A stretch of DNA of 64,000 nucleotides from Chamaecrista fasciculata (lineage: Eukaryota; Streptophyta; Magnoliopsida; Fabales; Fabaceae). The stretch covers positions 4,536 to 68,535 of the forward strand of contig QANZ01037276.1 of assembly GCA_003254925.1 (NCBI GenBank). Reading direction: 5' to 3'. Numbering within the stretch: position 1 is the first letter of the stretch; every line of letters starts with the position of its first letter. Below the pieces are notes generated by a model. It was not told the origin of the DNA, ran no database searches, and saw only the letters and a list, made by a program, of their open reading frames with translations. Of the stretch, positions 10,846 to 22,098 are shown piece after piece. The position numbers and the translations under genes were made by a program.

Positions 10846-13800
10846 ATGAGGATCGTTCGCAAAGACATTGTACCAGATGGACCTGGCAGCGTTAAGGTAC
10901 ACTTCCTCACCAAACCAATGGTTCCGCTTTCTCTTTTGACTCTCAAGTTTTCCTACTGTTAGACTTACTGAGAGGATTACTCGATCTTCTTATTTTTCTG
11001 TGATTCATTCCTCTTCTTTTCTCTGGGATTGTCATGTGCGAACTGTAACTTACCGTTTTATTAGTTTGTAATTTTGCCTTGTTTCGAATTTTTCTTGCAG
11101 ATGGTACCAGTTGATTCGGATGATCTATGGTTTGCATATAACCTGATTGCTCCTGGAGACTCTGTCATGGCTGTTACTGTGAGGTACTTCCTTATTCTTT
11201 ATTTTCTTTGCATCACTTAACTGAAATTGTTATAATTTGTCAGGGAAACCCTTTTTTTGTTTGGGATTGACGAAGTTTGAAGTTAAACATCATGAATCAC
11301 ACTATTTAAGTCATTGATTGTAGCACTGAAATAGTGAAATTTAGTCTTACTCATAGACGTGCTATTACATTACCAGTTTCATAATCTTTTTCTTCTTGTT
11401 GTAAACTGTAATAGGAAGGTTCTCAGAGATATGGCTTCTGGTGGACGAGAAGCAGAACGTGTGAAGCTAAAATTGGAAATTCAAGTAGAGGAGGTAGACA
11501 GACACAAGCAAATGCATTGTGTACATTTAAGTTACTTGTTCCTCAAGTCTTTTCTTTGTTTTCAGGTTGCAGATTATGATAAAGAAGGATCTATCTTGCG
11601 TGTGCGCGGAAAGAACATTTTAGAGAATGAATATGTTAAGGTAACTAACAAACTTCCATCCCAAGTTTATGTTCTTCATGTGGATTCGCAGGTGCAGTCA
11701 TCGGTGCTAAGTTTAACTTTTTGTTTTTATAATTGCAGCTAGGGGCGTTCCATACTTTAGAACTTGAGCTGCAACGACCTTTTGTGCTCAGAAAGGTTTG
11801 GTCTGTTTTACTTCTGTCAAATATTTATTGTTGCTGTTACATTTCATTTCTGGTTAGTTGTTTCCTGCATGTTAGCATGTACTTGACATATATATAAGAG
11901 CTCTGCCTTTTGCTTGATGACTGGCTTGTTTGGGTATATCATTAAGGTGAGAAATGTGCAGAACTTCAAAATTGTGGGCGTAGATGATATAATTGGTTAT
12001 GGTTTGATTTTTCCTTGTAGGATGTTTGGGATTCTTTGGCTTTGGAAGTGCTGCAGCAGGCCTCTGGTATGTGATCCTTCTGTTTTTTGTGTTATGCTAT
12101 CTTCTCATATTGGAGAATAGATATTTATGCTTGTTAACTTTGGAGGCTGTTGGAATTATTTACATGGGAATTTCTGGAATAGATAAATATGAAGATATTT
12201 TCAAATCAGTGCAAAATTCATCATGTGCATTCTGGCATTGGAAGACATTTGACACATGACCAAAATGCAGAAGTACTGTCTTGTGTGGTATCTTACATTC
12301 TGCATCCATTTGAGTGGGCTAATAACACAGCGCTACATATAGCTATTTGCTGTTGTTTTCTAGTATGAGTGTTGGTTTAAATATCAGTGAGCAATAAAGT
12401 GATTAAAAAATATTATTCCTATCTTGCAGATCCTGGTGCAAGTGCTGACCTAGCTGTGGTTTTGATGCAAGAAGGATTAGCACATATCCTCCTCGTCGGT
12501 AGAAGGTACTAACAACTTCCAATTGAATGCAGTTCACTTATATCCTTTTCATTTTTTAAAGGAAAAGAAAAACTGATGTTTGTTTCTATATCTTTGAGGC
12601 TGGTAGGTGGCTCTTTGATTTCTGTGGAACCAATAGCATTGGGAACTAATTGATTTTGTTGAAATTGTAATATATCTTTTTTTACATCCATTTATGCCAT
12701 TGAAATAACTCAAATAAGTCATTCATCTTATTATGACACATAACAGTATGACAGTTACCCGTTCTCGGATTGAAACTTCAATTCCTCGCAAGCATGGACC
12801 TGCTATTGCTGGTTATGAGTCAGTATGTTCTCTCTCTCTCTCTGTGTGTCTCTCTCCTCCTCTCTTTCACTCTCTCACTAATTTGTTTTCCTTATTGCAA
12901 GACATGTCAGTGAATGCAATGCAATCAATAATTTCAACATCTTGCTATGATTCTAATGCGTCTTCCTGCCTTTTGTAGGCTTTAAAAAAGTTCTTTGAGA
13001 ATGTTTTACAGGTAAGTTCAATCTGAGTAATTAATGGTGATATCTTTTCCTGTTATTCAATTAAATTGGCTCTTTATTAGTTTAACAAAATTCTATCTTT
13101 CCCTTTCAGGCTTTCTTGAAACATGTTGATTTCAATGTGATTCGTTGTGCTGTAATTGCAAGTCCTGGGTTCACAAAAGTCTATAACCATTCCCTGACCA
13201 ATGTTCCTTTTGTTTTAGCTTACTTTTGAGTATCAAGAAATTTGCTATAGTTTGTATCTTTTTCTATGACATAAACCTTGCAATTGGATGAATTCTAAGT
13301 AAATAGATGAGGCTGGATTTCGGCATAGAAGACTAATTTACATTATATGTCTCTGCCCTTGTTTCAGGATCAGTTTCATCGTCACTTATTATTGGAGGCA
13401 GAAAGAAGACAGCTGCGACCTATTATTGAGAACAAGTCACGTATCATCCTAGTGCATACAAGCTCAGGATACAAGTATGGTTGCTTTATAAATTGTGTTA
13501 TCTGTTTTTACTCCTAGGGTTAGGAGTTAGGACTAGTGTGAAGAAAAACATGAAAAAATTGTGGCCCTTGCAGATGTATCTTATGGACAGAGTTTCCTCG
13601 AACAACTCTTCTTAGGTCATATGCTGATAATTTGCCTGTATTGGAACTTGATTCTACCATGTTGTATACCTATTATTGTTTCTAGGGTACTGAATGAGTT
13701 TGTTCTTGTCCTTGTATCTGCTCCATATATGAGTCTAAGTCAAATCTTATGCACTTATAGCTTGCATTCGATACCAGTTCTTTTTATTCCCCCAAGACTT

Positions 13801-16800
13801 AGTCTGGTTGATGATAAGTTGCTAGTGGAAGGCAGGTTCCTAATTTTTTTAAAATGAAGGGTAGGAAGGAGGAATAATGTAGCTCTGATTCACTAGAGTG
13901 TAACACAGCTTTTATGGTGAGTCTCTGCATAAATCAACTTATGTTATATTGTCAAAGGCTCAAAGAAGTATGATAATTTGTAATAATTCCTTGATGCACT
14001 CCAAGTCCCCAAGCCTTGCAAAGTAGAACTCAATGGTGGGAAGAATCTTCCGCACTGAGCCTCCGACGAGTAAGTTAGAACAAGAATCAGTGTAGTATAT
14101 TGAATATCAGAGAATTAGTCAAAACCTACCAGGGTGTACGGTAAAATATATTTAGGTTTGTGGAGTAGGGGTAAAAGGGTAATTTCCCCGAGTAATCATT
14201 GCTTAGTGGGGATTCCAAGAAAGCAGTTATAACGACTTGGATGTTGACAGGCTCAATGGATCAGCTTGTAATGAGGATGACCAACCGATCCATGGGATGT
14301 GGTGAACGGTCGGTTGATGTTTTGTGAAGGTGGGATCGGTCAGCATAGCAACATTTATAGATTTGGTTCTGCCCGTTAAAGACATGTCTATTCTTTAGAG
14401 TGTGAGGAAAAGAACTTAGTGTTTTAACATAATGTGAGACTGCATTTTAAGGATTGACTTTGTAGTTTAATTGCTATTGAGTTGTCCATTTGATTCCTCT
14501 AATCTTTTTGATGTTAGAATTTCTTGTTTGTAGGCACAGTTTGAGAGAGGTTTTGGATGCTCCAAATGTCATGAATATGATAAAAGATACAAAAGCAGCT
14601 CAAGAGGTGCCAAAGAACCCAAATTTATAGACATGTTTATCTTGTCTCCTTTGACCGTGCTTAGTAGTTTACTAATCCTGTTTTATTGTGTTTCCTTGAG
14701 CCTCGAAACAAGTTTCATTGTTTCTCCTTTTCTTCAGGTTCAAATTTTGAAGGATTTCTACAACATGCTTTCAAATGTCAGGTTCTGCTTTTGAGATGCT
14801 TTTATTTGTATTTGTGGTTAGGATGTTGATTAGTGATTACCCTATTTTAGAAACCTGTGGCATGTGATTTGACAATTAGTTAATTATTAAGTCCTGGTAG
14901 AGTGAGAGGGATACACTGATCAATAAGCTCTTTACCTTACTCATATATGTTAATAATCATATCATGTCTCGACCTTTCGGTCAGTGCATGATGAATTCCT
15001 GTGATGACTATCTGATAAATGCTTTATCAGAGTTACTTAAAATGGAAATATATCTACACTCTTCTTAACTTGGGGTTAATCATCTTTTAGTTAAATTATA
15101 GGCAAAAGTACTAATTTCGTCCTCAAACTTTACACCAACTGTCAATTTCGTCCCCAAACTTTTTGTGCTGTCAACTTCGTCCCCAAACTTTACACAAACT
15201 GTCAATTTCATCCCCAATCTTTTTTTGCTGTCAATTTCGTTCCCAAACTTTACATCAACTGTCAATTTCGTCCCAGATCTTTCACATTTTCGTCAATTTT
15301 ATCCTTTGACTAACTTCTTTTAATAAATTAACGACAAACTACATCATGTTTTTGAATCTAAGTTATAATTTGAGTTTCTTTTTCTATCAATTTTACATTA
15401 TATATCGTTAGCCACAGAGATTTTGTCGTCAATACTTTGCTAAAGAGCAAAGGATAAGATTGACCAAAATGTGAAAGATTAGGGACGAAATTGACAGCAA
15501 AAAAATATTGGGGATGAAATTGACAGCATGTGTAAAGTTTGGGGACGAAATTGACAGCAAAGAAAGATTGGGGACGAAATGACAGCAGGTGTAAAGTTTG
15601 GGGACGAAATGAATACTTTTGCCTAAATTATATATGATCTTTTGAGTTAATGAAAATAAGTTAATGTTATCCTAAATCCACGTAGGGCAACAAATGATTT
15701 TTTTTCCCATAGGACATTCATTCAAATATTTATCTCATTGTATTGGGGTGGTGATGAATGAATATATGCGAGTTGTTTGTGCATGGTGTTTGTCTGCTTC
15801 ATGATTAGTACAATTAAGTGTTAAGAATGGAAGTGGATGGAGAAGCTTAAAGTTTTTCTTACTGAGGACTTATATATACTATGGGAAACCATCAACTCCC
15901 TATGTGTTTATATTAAGTGGTGTTTGTTGAGTACAACCATGGCTTAAGAATGTAGATCTTTCTTTATGGAAAGAAAAACACCTGAGAAAAAGTGGGTCTC
16001 ACGAGTTTCCACCTTTGCCAATAGATAAAGAAAAAGAAACAGTTAATTTTAAGGACTAAACTGTACATTTGTTGGAATGTCTCTCCTTGCAAACAAAGCT
16101 AAATTTGTTCACCATAATCATCCTGAACCAAGTAAAAGTATTCTGGATGTACATTTTCAAACATCTAGGAAATCCTATTTGAATAATTTTTGGGGCTTAA
16201 ACAGGATCCATCCCGTGCTTGTTATGGGGTGAAGCATGTTGAGGTTGCCAATGAACGTCTAGCTGTGCAAGTCCTTCTCATTACGGATGATCTTTTCAGG
16301 TTTGTATTATAGCCCTATGAAATTCTGAATCAAAGGTCTGCTGGGCTGTTGTATCTGATTTATACATACTTGACGGATCTGGCATTAATGTCATGAGTCG
16401 TGTCTGAAATTGTGACTCAAACAGATCTCTATTGTTTTGCTAACAGGAATTCAGATATAACGACAAGGCAAAAGTATGTCAACTTGGTTAACTCAGTTAA
16501 GGATTCTGGAGGATCTGTCCATGTATTCTCGTCCATGCATGTCTCTGGAGAACGTAAGTTATTCTATTCTTAGCTTGCTTTTGTTTTCCGTTTTCTAGGA
16601 GGATTTGGTATACTTGTACAAACCAACGTGGCAAATATACAAGTATAGCGAAATTTTAGTGAGGCTTCGGTAGGAATTATTTCTAGTTTGCTTGTTCACC
16701 ATTCCATTTTTAAACTGCTAATTTCACATGTATGGACAGAGCTGGCACAGATAAGTGGTATTGCAGCAATTCTTCGTTTTCCTCTCCCGGATCTTGAAGA

Positions 16801-16813
16801 CATTGAAATGTGA
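10846..16813 (+). CDS. PEL1: PELOTA (Dom34) ribosome-rescue factor
   Basis: Sixteen exons, all GT-AG: 10846-10896, 11101-11183, 11415-11493, 11566-11640, 11739-11795, 12021-12066, 12430-12505, 12747-12822, 12979-13011, 13110-13178, 13368-13474, 14534-14606, 14738-14776, 16205-16299, 16447-16553, 16740-16813. They give 379 aa, the usual plant length. The protein starts [17 protein letters not shown] and ends LPDLEDIEM. It has the N-terminal Sm-like domain (about 1-130), the eRF1-like central domain (about 135-260, '[19 protein letters not shown]') and the C-terminal domain ('[12 protein letters not shown]'). The GGQ hydrolysis motif is absent, as expected. With Hbs1 the family splits stalled ribosomes in no-go and nonstop decay, and in plants it also affects virus resistance. 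Intron 11 holds an LTR-like repeat and intron 13 a MITE. Confidence 0.95.
13950..14345. repeat. LTR-like dispersed repeat fragment in PELOTA intron 11
   Basis: The stretch contains 'ctccgacgagtaagttag', a word order common in plant LTRs, and ends with a short inverted motif (ccaaccgatcc ... ggtcggttg). A 55-bp part recurs at 5086-5140. No coding region is present. It is an old broken fragment with uncertain boundaries. Confidence 0.4.
15101..15623. mobile_element. 523-bp MITE in PELOTA intron 13, 9-bp target duplication
   Basis: It begins 'ggcaaaagtactaatttcg' and ends with the complement 'cgaaatgaatacttttgcc'. The arms consist of 'gtccccaaactttacac'-type units repeated several times and inverted in the other arm. 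It is flanked on both sides by the exact 9-mer taaattata (15092-15100 and 15624-15632), the length expected for the Mutator superfamily. It has no coding capacity. Confidence 0.9.
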
Positions 16814-17603
16814 TGGGCTCGTCTTTGTTTTTACTGTATATTATTATTCTTAAATATACAAACAGTCGTTCTGGATTGGTTAGCTTGCTAGGTTCGGAGG
16901 CAGACTTGAACCGGCGACTGGTATTAATACTGATAGTTTGTTTCTTATGGTTTGTATTTAAATTTTTTAACATGTTATTTTTTGGGTAAATTGCAGTTTG
17001 GTACCCTGTGGTTAGGGGCGATCCCACTTTAGTACCCTGAAAGAAAAATTTTTGCAGTTTGGGGCCCCGTGGTTTGCTCCGTTAGCGAATTGGTCCCCTG
17101 TGTGATTGTGACCTCCTTAAAATGTCAAAAACCTCCCAACAAGTCTTCTCTTATGCGTTTAAGTCCTTTCCCTTTACTAAAAGGGATCAAAACATAAAGA
17201 AAACATAAACTAAATGGTACATTATGTAATTTTACTGTTGAGTTGAAAATAATTATAAGAGGGTCTTTAGAATTCTAATATTACAGAATTTTCTCCTTTT
17301 TATAAGATTTCTTTTGAATATGTCTTGATTTAATTACACTTTAATCCCAAAAGTTTATGATTTTGTAAATAGTCCTTAGAACCTCAAAAGACAAATGAGC
17401 ATCTATGATTTATCAAAAAATCCTCATATTTAACTACCAGAAGCTGAAATTTTCATTCAAGTACACTACAAACAAATCAAAACCCTCAAATTTTTCTAAA
17501 ATCAAGCCCCACAAATAAAAACCCTCTCAAGAACAAAATCAACGTCATCAAATAAGATCTGGATTGTGTGATTCAGATGTATACTAATATAATATAATCA
17601 AGG

Positions 17604-17860
17604 CTTAAGTGCACTTTTGGTCCCATAACTATGACAAAGGTTTCATTTTGGTCCCATAATTTTTTTTGTTGCAATTTTGGTCCCATAACTATGACAAAGG
17701 TTTCATTTTGGTCCCATAACTATGACAAAGGTTTCATTTTGGTCCCATAACATTTTTTGTTGCAATTTTGGTCCGATAACTATGACAAAGGTTTCATTTT
17801 AGTCCCATAACATTTTTTGTTGCAATTTTGGTCCCATAACTTCTCAAAAGGTTCTACCGT
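17604..17860. repeat. tandem 'ggtcccataac' repeats
   Basis: About five imperfect copies of a 30-65 bp unit combining 'ggtcccataactatgacaaa' with 'ggtttcattttggtccc' and 'ttttttgttgcaatttt'. The leading 'ttaagtgcacttttggtccc' resembles the terminus of a separate MITE family, so this may be a nested and rearranged insertion in the loop of the 16984 element. Confidence 0.6.
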
Positions 17861-18152
17861 TAGTCCCTTGGTGAATTCCATTTATATTTAGCCGTTAAGT
17901 ATGACGTGGTATAGTAACTGGGATCATGATGTGGCAAAATAGAAGAAGACGACTGAAATAGGAACTATATGCAACATATTAAAACCTTCAAATTTTTCAG
18001 TTCTTGAATGAAAATTTCAGTTCTTGGTAGTTGAATATGATGATTTTTTTAATAAATTAGAGATGCTCATTTGTCTTTTGAGGTTCTAAGGACTATTTTA
18101 ATAAAGATCATAAACTTTTGGGACTAAAGTGTAATTAAATCAGGACCTATTC

Positions 18153-18328
18153 AAAAGAAATCTTTTATGAAAAGGAAAAAATTTTGTAATATTAGAATTC
18201 TAAAGACCCTTTTATAATTATTTTCAACTCAACAGTAAAANAAAAGAAATCTTATGAAAAGGAAAAAATTTTGTAATATTAGAATTCTAAAGACCCTTTT
18301 ATAATTATTTTCAACTCAACAGTAAAAT
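18153..18328. repeat. direct duplication around an assembly N
   Basis: About 87 bases (18153-18240) are repeated almost exactly at 18242-18328, with a single N at 18241 between them. This pattern suggests two contig ends joined without collapsing their overlap, so the duplication is probably an artefact. Confidence 0.75.
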
Positions 18329-18860
18329 TACATAATGTATCCTTTAGTATTTGTTTTCTTTATGTTTTGATCCCTTTTAGTAAAGGGAAAGGACTTAAAC
18401 GCATAAGAGAAGACTTGTTGGGAGAGCTTTGACATTTTAAGGTGGTCACAATCACATTTTCTGTTAAATCCTAACGGAAATAAAGCACATGGGACCAATT
18501 CGCTAACGGAGCAAACCACGGGGCACCAAACTGTAAAAATTTTTCTTTCAGGGTACCAAAGTGGGATCGCCCCTAACCACAGGGTACCAAACTGCAATTT
18601 ATCCTTATTTTTTTATTAAATAATTTGATAATTAATACTTGCAAAATTAACTCGCCTTAATCTTTAACTATTAATAAAAATTTAATGATACATATATTTA
18701 TTTTTAACATAATATGTCATAATAATTATTAATCAATAAGCTTTTTTTTTTTAAATAAACAATTAATTTACTACTACATCATTTAAAATCTCTGGCCAAA
18801 AAAAAATCATTTAAAATCTTATTATTATTATCTATTACAGTTCCACGACAATATATTTTA

Positions 18861-19574
18861 GGAAAAATTGCATTTATCCAACCTAAATTATGTGTTCAAT
18901 TGCAATGTTCCCCTAATCTATTAAAAATAGCAATTAACCTCCTAATCTATTATTTTTATAGCGATGTCCCCTCAATTGTTTGTAACACCGTTATCTTTTT
19001 CTTTTTTAAGTCCCTGTAACTTATATAAATACTTTATAAAATGGTCAAATAACATAATTACCCTTATAATGATTTAAATTTATAATTTAAAAATATATCA
19101 TACATTTTAATTTTAAATCTTTTTACAAGCTTGTATTTTATTTTACTATGTTTTATTTTTAAGAAATTTATTAGTTTATTTTTTGTTCAGTTATGTATTT
19201 TTCGTTCATCAATTTTTATTTCATTATATCAAGTTAATAAAATAAAATTTAAATAAATATATTTAAATTACAAATATTATAAAAAATATTAGCAAAAATC
19301 AAAATTAACAAAAAATTGATATAATAAAATGATTATTCATTTAAATATATAAAATAAAGTAAATCTTTGTAAGGGTAATTAAGTCATTTAACCATTTTAT
19401 GAAGTATTTATATAAGTTACAATAACTTAAAAGATAAAATGATAACGGTGTTATGAACGATTGGGGGGATATTACTGTAAAATTAATAGATTAGGGGTTA
19501 ATTGTTATTTTTTATAGATTAGAAAAAAATTGTAGTTGAACATATAATTCAGGGTGAATAAATGCAATTTCGTT
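18861..19574. mobile_element. 714-bp MITE, 9-bp target duplication
   Basis: The termini are 'ggaaaaattgcatttatcc' and 'gaataaatgcaatttcgtt', with arms complementary for about 230 bp ('ataacaccgttatc' regions pair). It is flanked by the exact 9-mer tatatttta (18852-18860 and 19575-19583). The interior is AT-rich and non-coding. Confidence 0.88.
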
Positions 19575-19856
19575 TATATTTTATGCATGCTACGGCGTGT
19601 TCCATCTTTTTTCCCTGCGATTTTTTTAATTTAAGTTTTATGATTATGTATTTAGTTTTATAAAAATATTCATGGATCTACATATTTATATAAAAATAAG
19701 AAATATACAAGCAATTTCTTGAAACATCTCGTAAAGTGCTTGTGCTCTAGTGATGTTTACGGAAAAAAAAAAAATTAAAGGTAAACAAATTACAATATGC
19801 GCAAGGCTAACGTTTTCTTTATTTTTTAATAACAACACTTCCACTAATATATATAT

Positions 19857-20765
19857 ACTAGGGGTTTTGCGTGCTCTAACAGGCACGCAAATATGTATGT
19901 AGAATAAATAAGGGACTAAATTGTTAACTTAGTAAAGAAAGAGAGACCAAATAGTAAATTTTCTCTTATTTTTAATTTTATAGACTATAGTTTTAAACAT
20001 GGACGACCAGAAAGGGGTGGAGCCATGATGGTTGCCGGGTCCACCAATTATAATTAAACCTAATCTGCACTCAAAGATAGAATATTAGTAGTAGAGGCGA
20101 GAATAGGGTCGATCCACAGAGACTAGTCTTGCCCAAAGGTTATGCAGTTATAAGCCAGAGAAATAAAGAACCAATGAATACGTCTTGCCCAAGACTAATG
20201 TCNNNNNNNNTAACCTTTGGGCAAGACGTATGCACATTTTAGCCTGAAACTTCGGATTCTGCTTAACCTTTGGGCAAGACGTATGCACATCAGAAAGAAT
20301 CTTTTTGTTGTTGATTTCAAAGGATTTTGAGGATCTTTCCAAATCTGCAAGGCAACCCAAAGATTTAAACAAGTACCAAATCCTAACTTATAAACATGAT
20401 ATTTAAATAAAGAATCAATCTAAGAATATATCATATTTTCAATTTGATTTGAAGATTGAGAGAGAATCCAAAATCTATGATATTTTGGGGTAAATCTTTA
20501 GATATAATATTCAAATATAGATAAAATACCCCCTAAAAGTCTGCCTAAAATCAGACTTATCAAGCCATATAATATAAGATATACTAAAGACTTTGCGTGC
20601 CTTAACGGGAACGCAAATATGTATGTAAAATAAATGAGGGACTAAATCGTTAACTCAGTAAAAAAGAATGGATCAAATAATAATTTTCCTCTTATTAAAA
20701 TAATAATTTTCCTCTTATTATTAATTTTGTATTATAGTTTTAAAATGTGGACGACCGTGGAGCCA
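19857..20765. repeat. pair of about 180-bp direct repeats enclosing a gap
   Basis: Copies at 19857-20030 and 20580-20765 share 'aggcacgcaaatatgtatgt'-like, 'agggactaaat' and 'gtttaaacatggacgacc'-like blocks. Between them lies 'gagaatagggtcgatccaca', a phrase I associate with retroelement-derived repeats, and an 8-N gap at 20203-20210 bounded by repeats of 'acctttgggcaagacgtatg'. This could be a broken repeat-flanked element or a segmental duplication. It looks old. Confidence 0.45.
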
Positions 20766-20929
20766 TATAATATAAGATATATATATATTTTGTAAAACAA
20801 GAATTTCAATGGACCAAAAGCTCTCTTCTCTTACCGATTCACTTTGACTGGTGTAACTGCTAATGCCGGTGCGTTAAAAAGAAGCAATAATTTTGAAAAA
20901 AAAATTAGCCTAAATATTAATAAAAAAAA

Positions 20930-21554
20930 GTCAAAACTTCAAATAGGTCCCAAAAATGTAGGATAAATTTCAAGTTAGTCCTAAATATTTTATTTGTTTC
21001 AGATTGATCCTACATGTTTGTATAATTTCTCAAATTGGTCCATAAAATATAGAATAGATTTCAAATTAGTCATAAATGTTTCATTTGTTTCAAATTTTGA
21101 TTCTATATATGTTAATTCAATTTCTCAAATTAGTCCCAAACTAATCATATCTCTTTGACTCTTTCATCTTAAGTTCAAGCTCGACCAATCTAAAGTTACA
21201 AGGTTGCTTCTGAAGATTACTTTCTCTATCTAGTTGAGGCCATTAACAAACAAGGTTAAATCGAATCTCAAAAGTAGGTTGCTCGTTTCGCAGTAAAAAA
21301 GGCAAAATTGGTCATATTTTTCTCATTTGAAGTTCGAATGTGACGATTTAAAAACTATGTGTTAATTCTCGAAGAGTTCTTTTGTACTCAGTTTAAACCA
21401 TTAGCAAATAAGATCAAATTGTGTTCCAGTAGTAGATTTTGGGACCAATTTGAGAAATTGTGATAATATGTAGGACCGATCTAAAATAAATGGAACATTT
21501 AAGACCATTCTGAAATCTATCCCATATATTTAGGACCAATTTGAAGTTTTGACC
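20930..21554. mobile_element. about 625-bp MITE
   Basis: The left end 'gtcaaaacttcaaataggtc' pairs with the right end 'gaccaatttgaagttttgacc'-like sequence. Inner arms repeat 'aggataaatttcaagttagtcc'-type units in inverted orientation. The flanks show a near-9-bp A-rich duplication (taaaaaaaa / taaaaaaga). Non-coding. Confidence 0.7.
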
Positions 21555-21892
21555 TAAAAAAGAAGTGGAGTTGAATACTTAATATTGAAGAACTGAAATA
21601 TATCGGTGATTCAAACCAAAAAATAAAAGGGGAGATATATTTTGGTGATCAAGGTACTAGCAAATTTACACCATGGTCAAAGTTTCCGAAATAAGAAAAA
21701 GGATTTGTAGTGGCTCATTTTCCTCTTTGGAATTTGTTGGCTTCTTTTGTGATGTGAAAAATGATGGTAACCAATAAAGAAAGAAGATTCAGTCAAAAGG
21801 ATTTATATAGAAGCTAGCCCAAAAAAAACCCGAGAAAGGTAGCTTGCACGGAAATAGAAGGGGCAGTTGGGTGCGTAGCCATTGAAACTGAG

Positions 21893-21900
21893 TATAAAAA
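21893..21900 (+). promoter_or_regulatory. TATA box of the hexose transporter gene
   Basis: TATAAAAA lies 199 bp before the STP start codon, followed by a plausible transcription start about 30 bp further on and an A-rich leader. Confidence 0.6.
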
Positions 21901-22098
21901 GCTGGTAGTGGCCGGGTGGGCGTCAAGTAAATAAAAAAGTAAGGGATAGTAATAAATAGGTAGTTTAGTATTTTGACTATAGTTGTGAATTATATTGTTT
22001 CTTTCCAGGAATCAGGATAGAAACATTGACATCAAGTTAAGAAAAGAAGAAAAAAAAAGGAAAAAAGCAGAAATTAAAAAGATATCGTGTTGGGAGAG

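Larger units (their letters stand above)
16984..18604. mobile_element. 1.6-kb Mutator-type element with about 500-bp inverted repeats
   Basis: It starts 'gggtaaattgcagtttgg' and ends 'ccaaactgcaatttatcc'. It is flanked by the exact 9-mer ttatttttt (16975-16983 and 18605-18613). The arms stay complementary for most of their length ('ggggcgatcccac', 'cccttttagtaaaggg'). The centre (about 17600-17940) holds a separate tandem repeat, perhaps a nested element. The assembly has an N at 18241 inside the right arm, so the true length is uncertain. It sits 170 bp beyond the PELOTA stop and may overlap the 3' UTR. No transposase is present. Confidence 0.85.

Noticed and set aside
13561-13857. 98-codon ORF
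   Set aside because: It is within PELOTA intron 11 and shows no domain or splice support.
17604-17860. CRISPR-like array
   Set aside because: Repeat units vary, spacers are not unique, and the context is a plant transposon loop.
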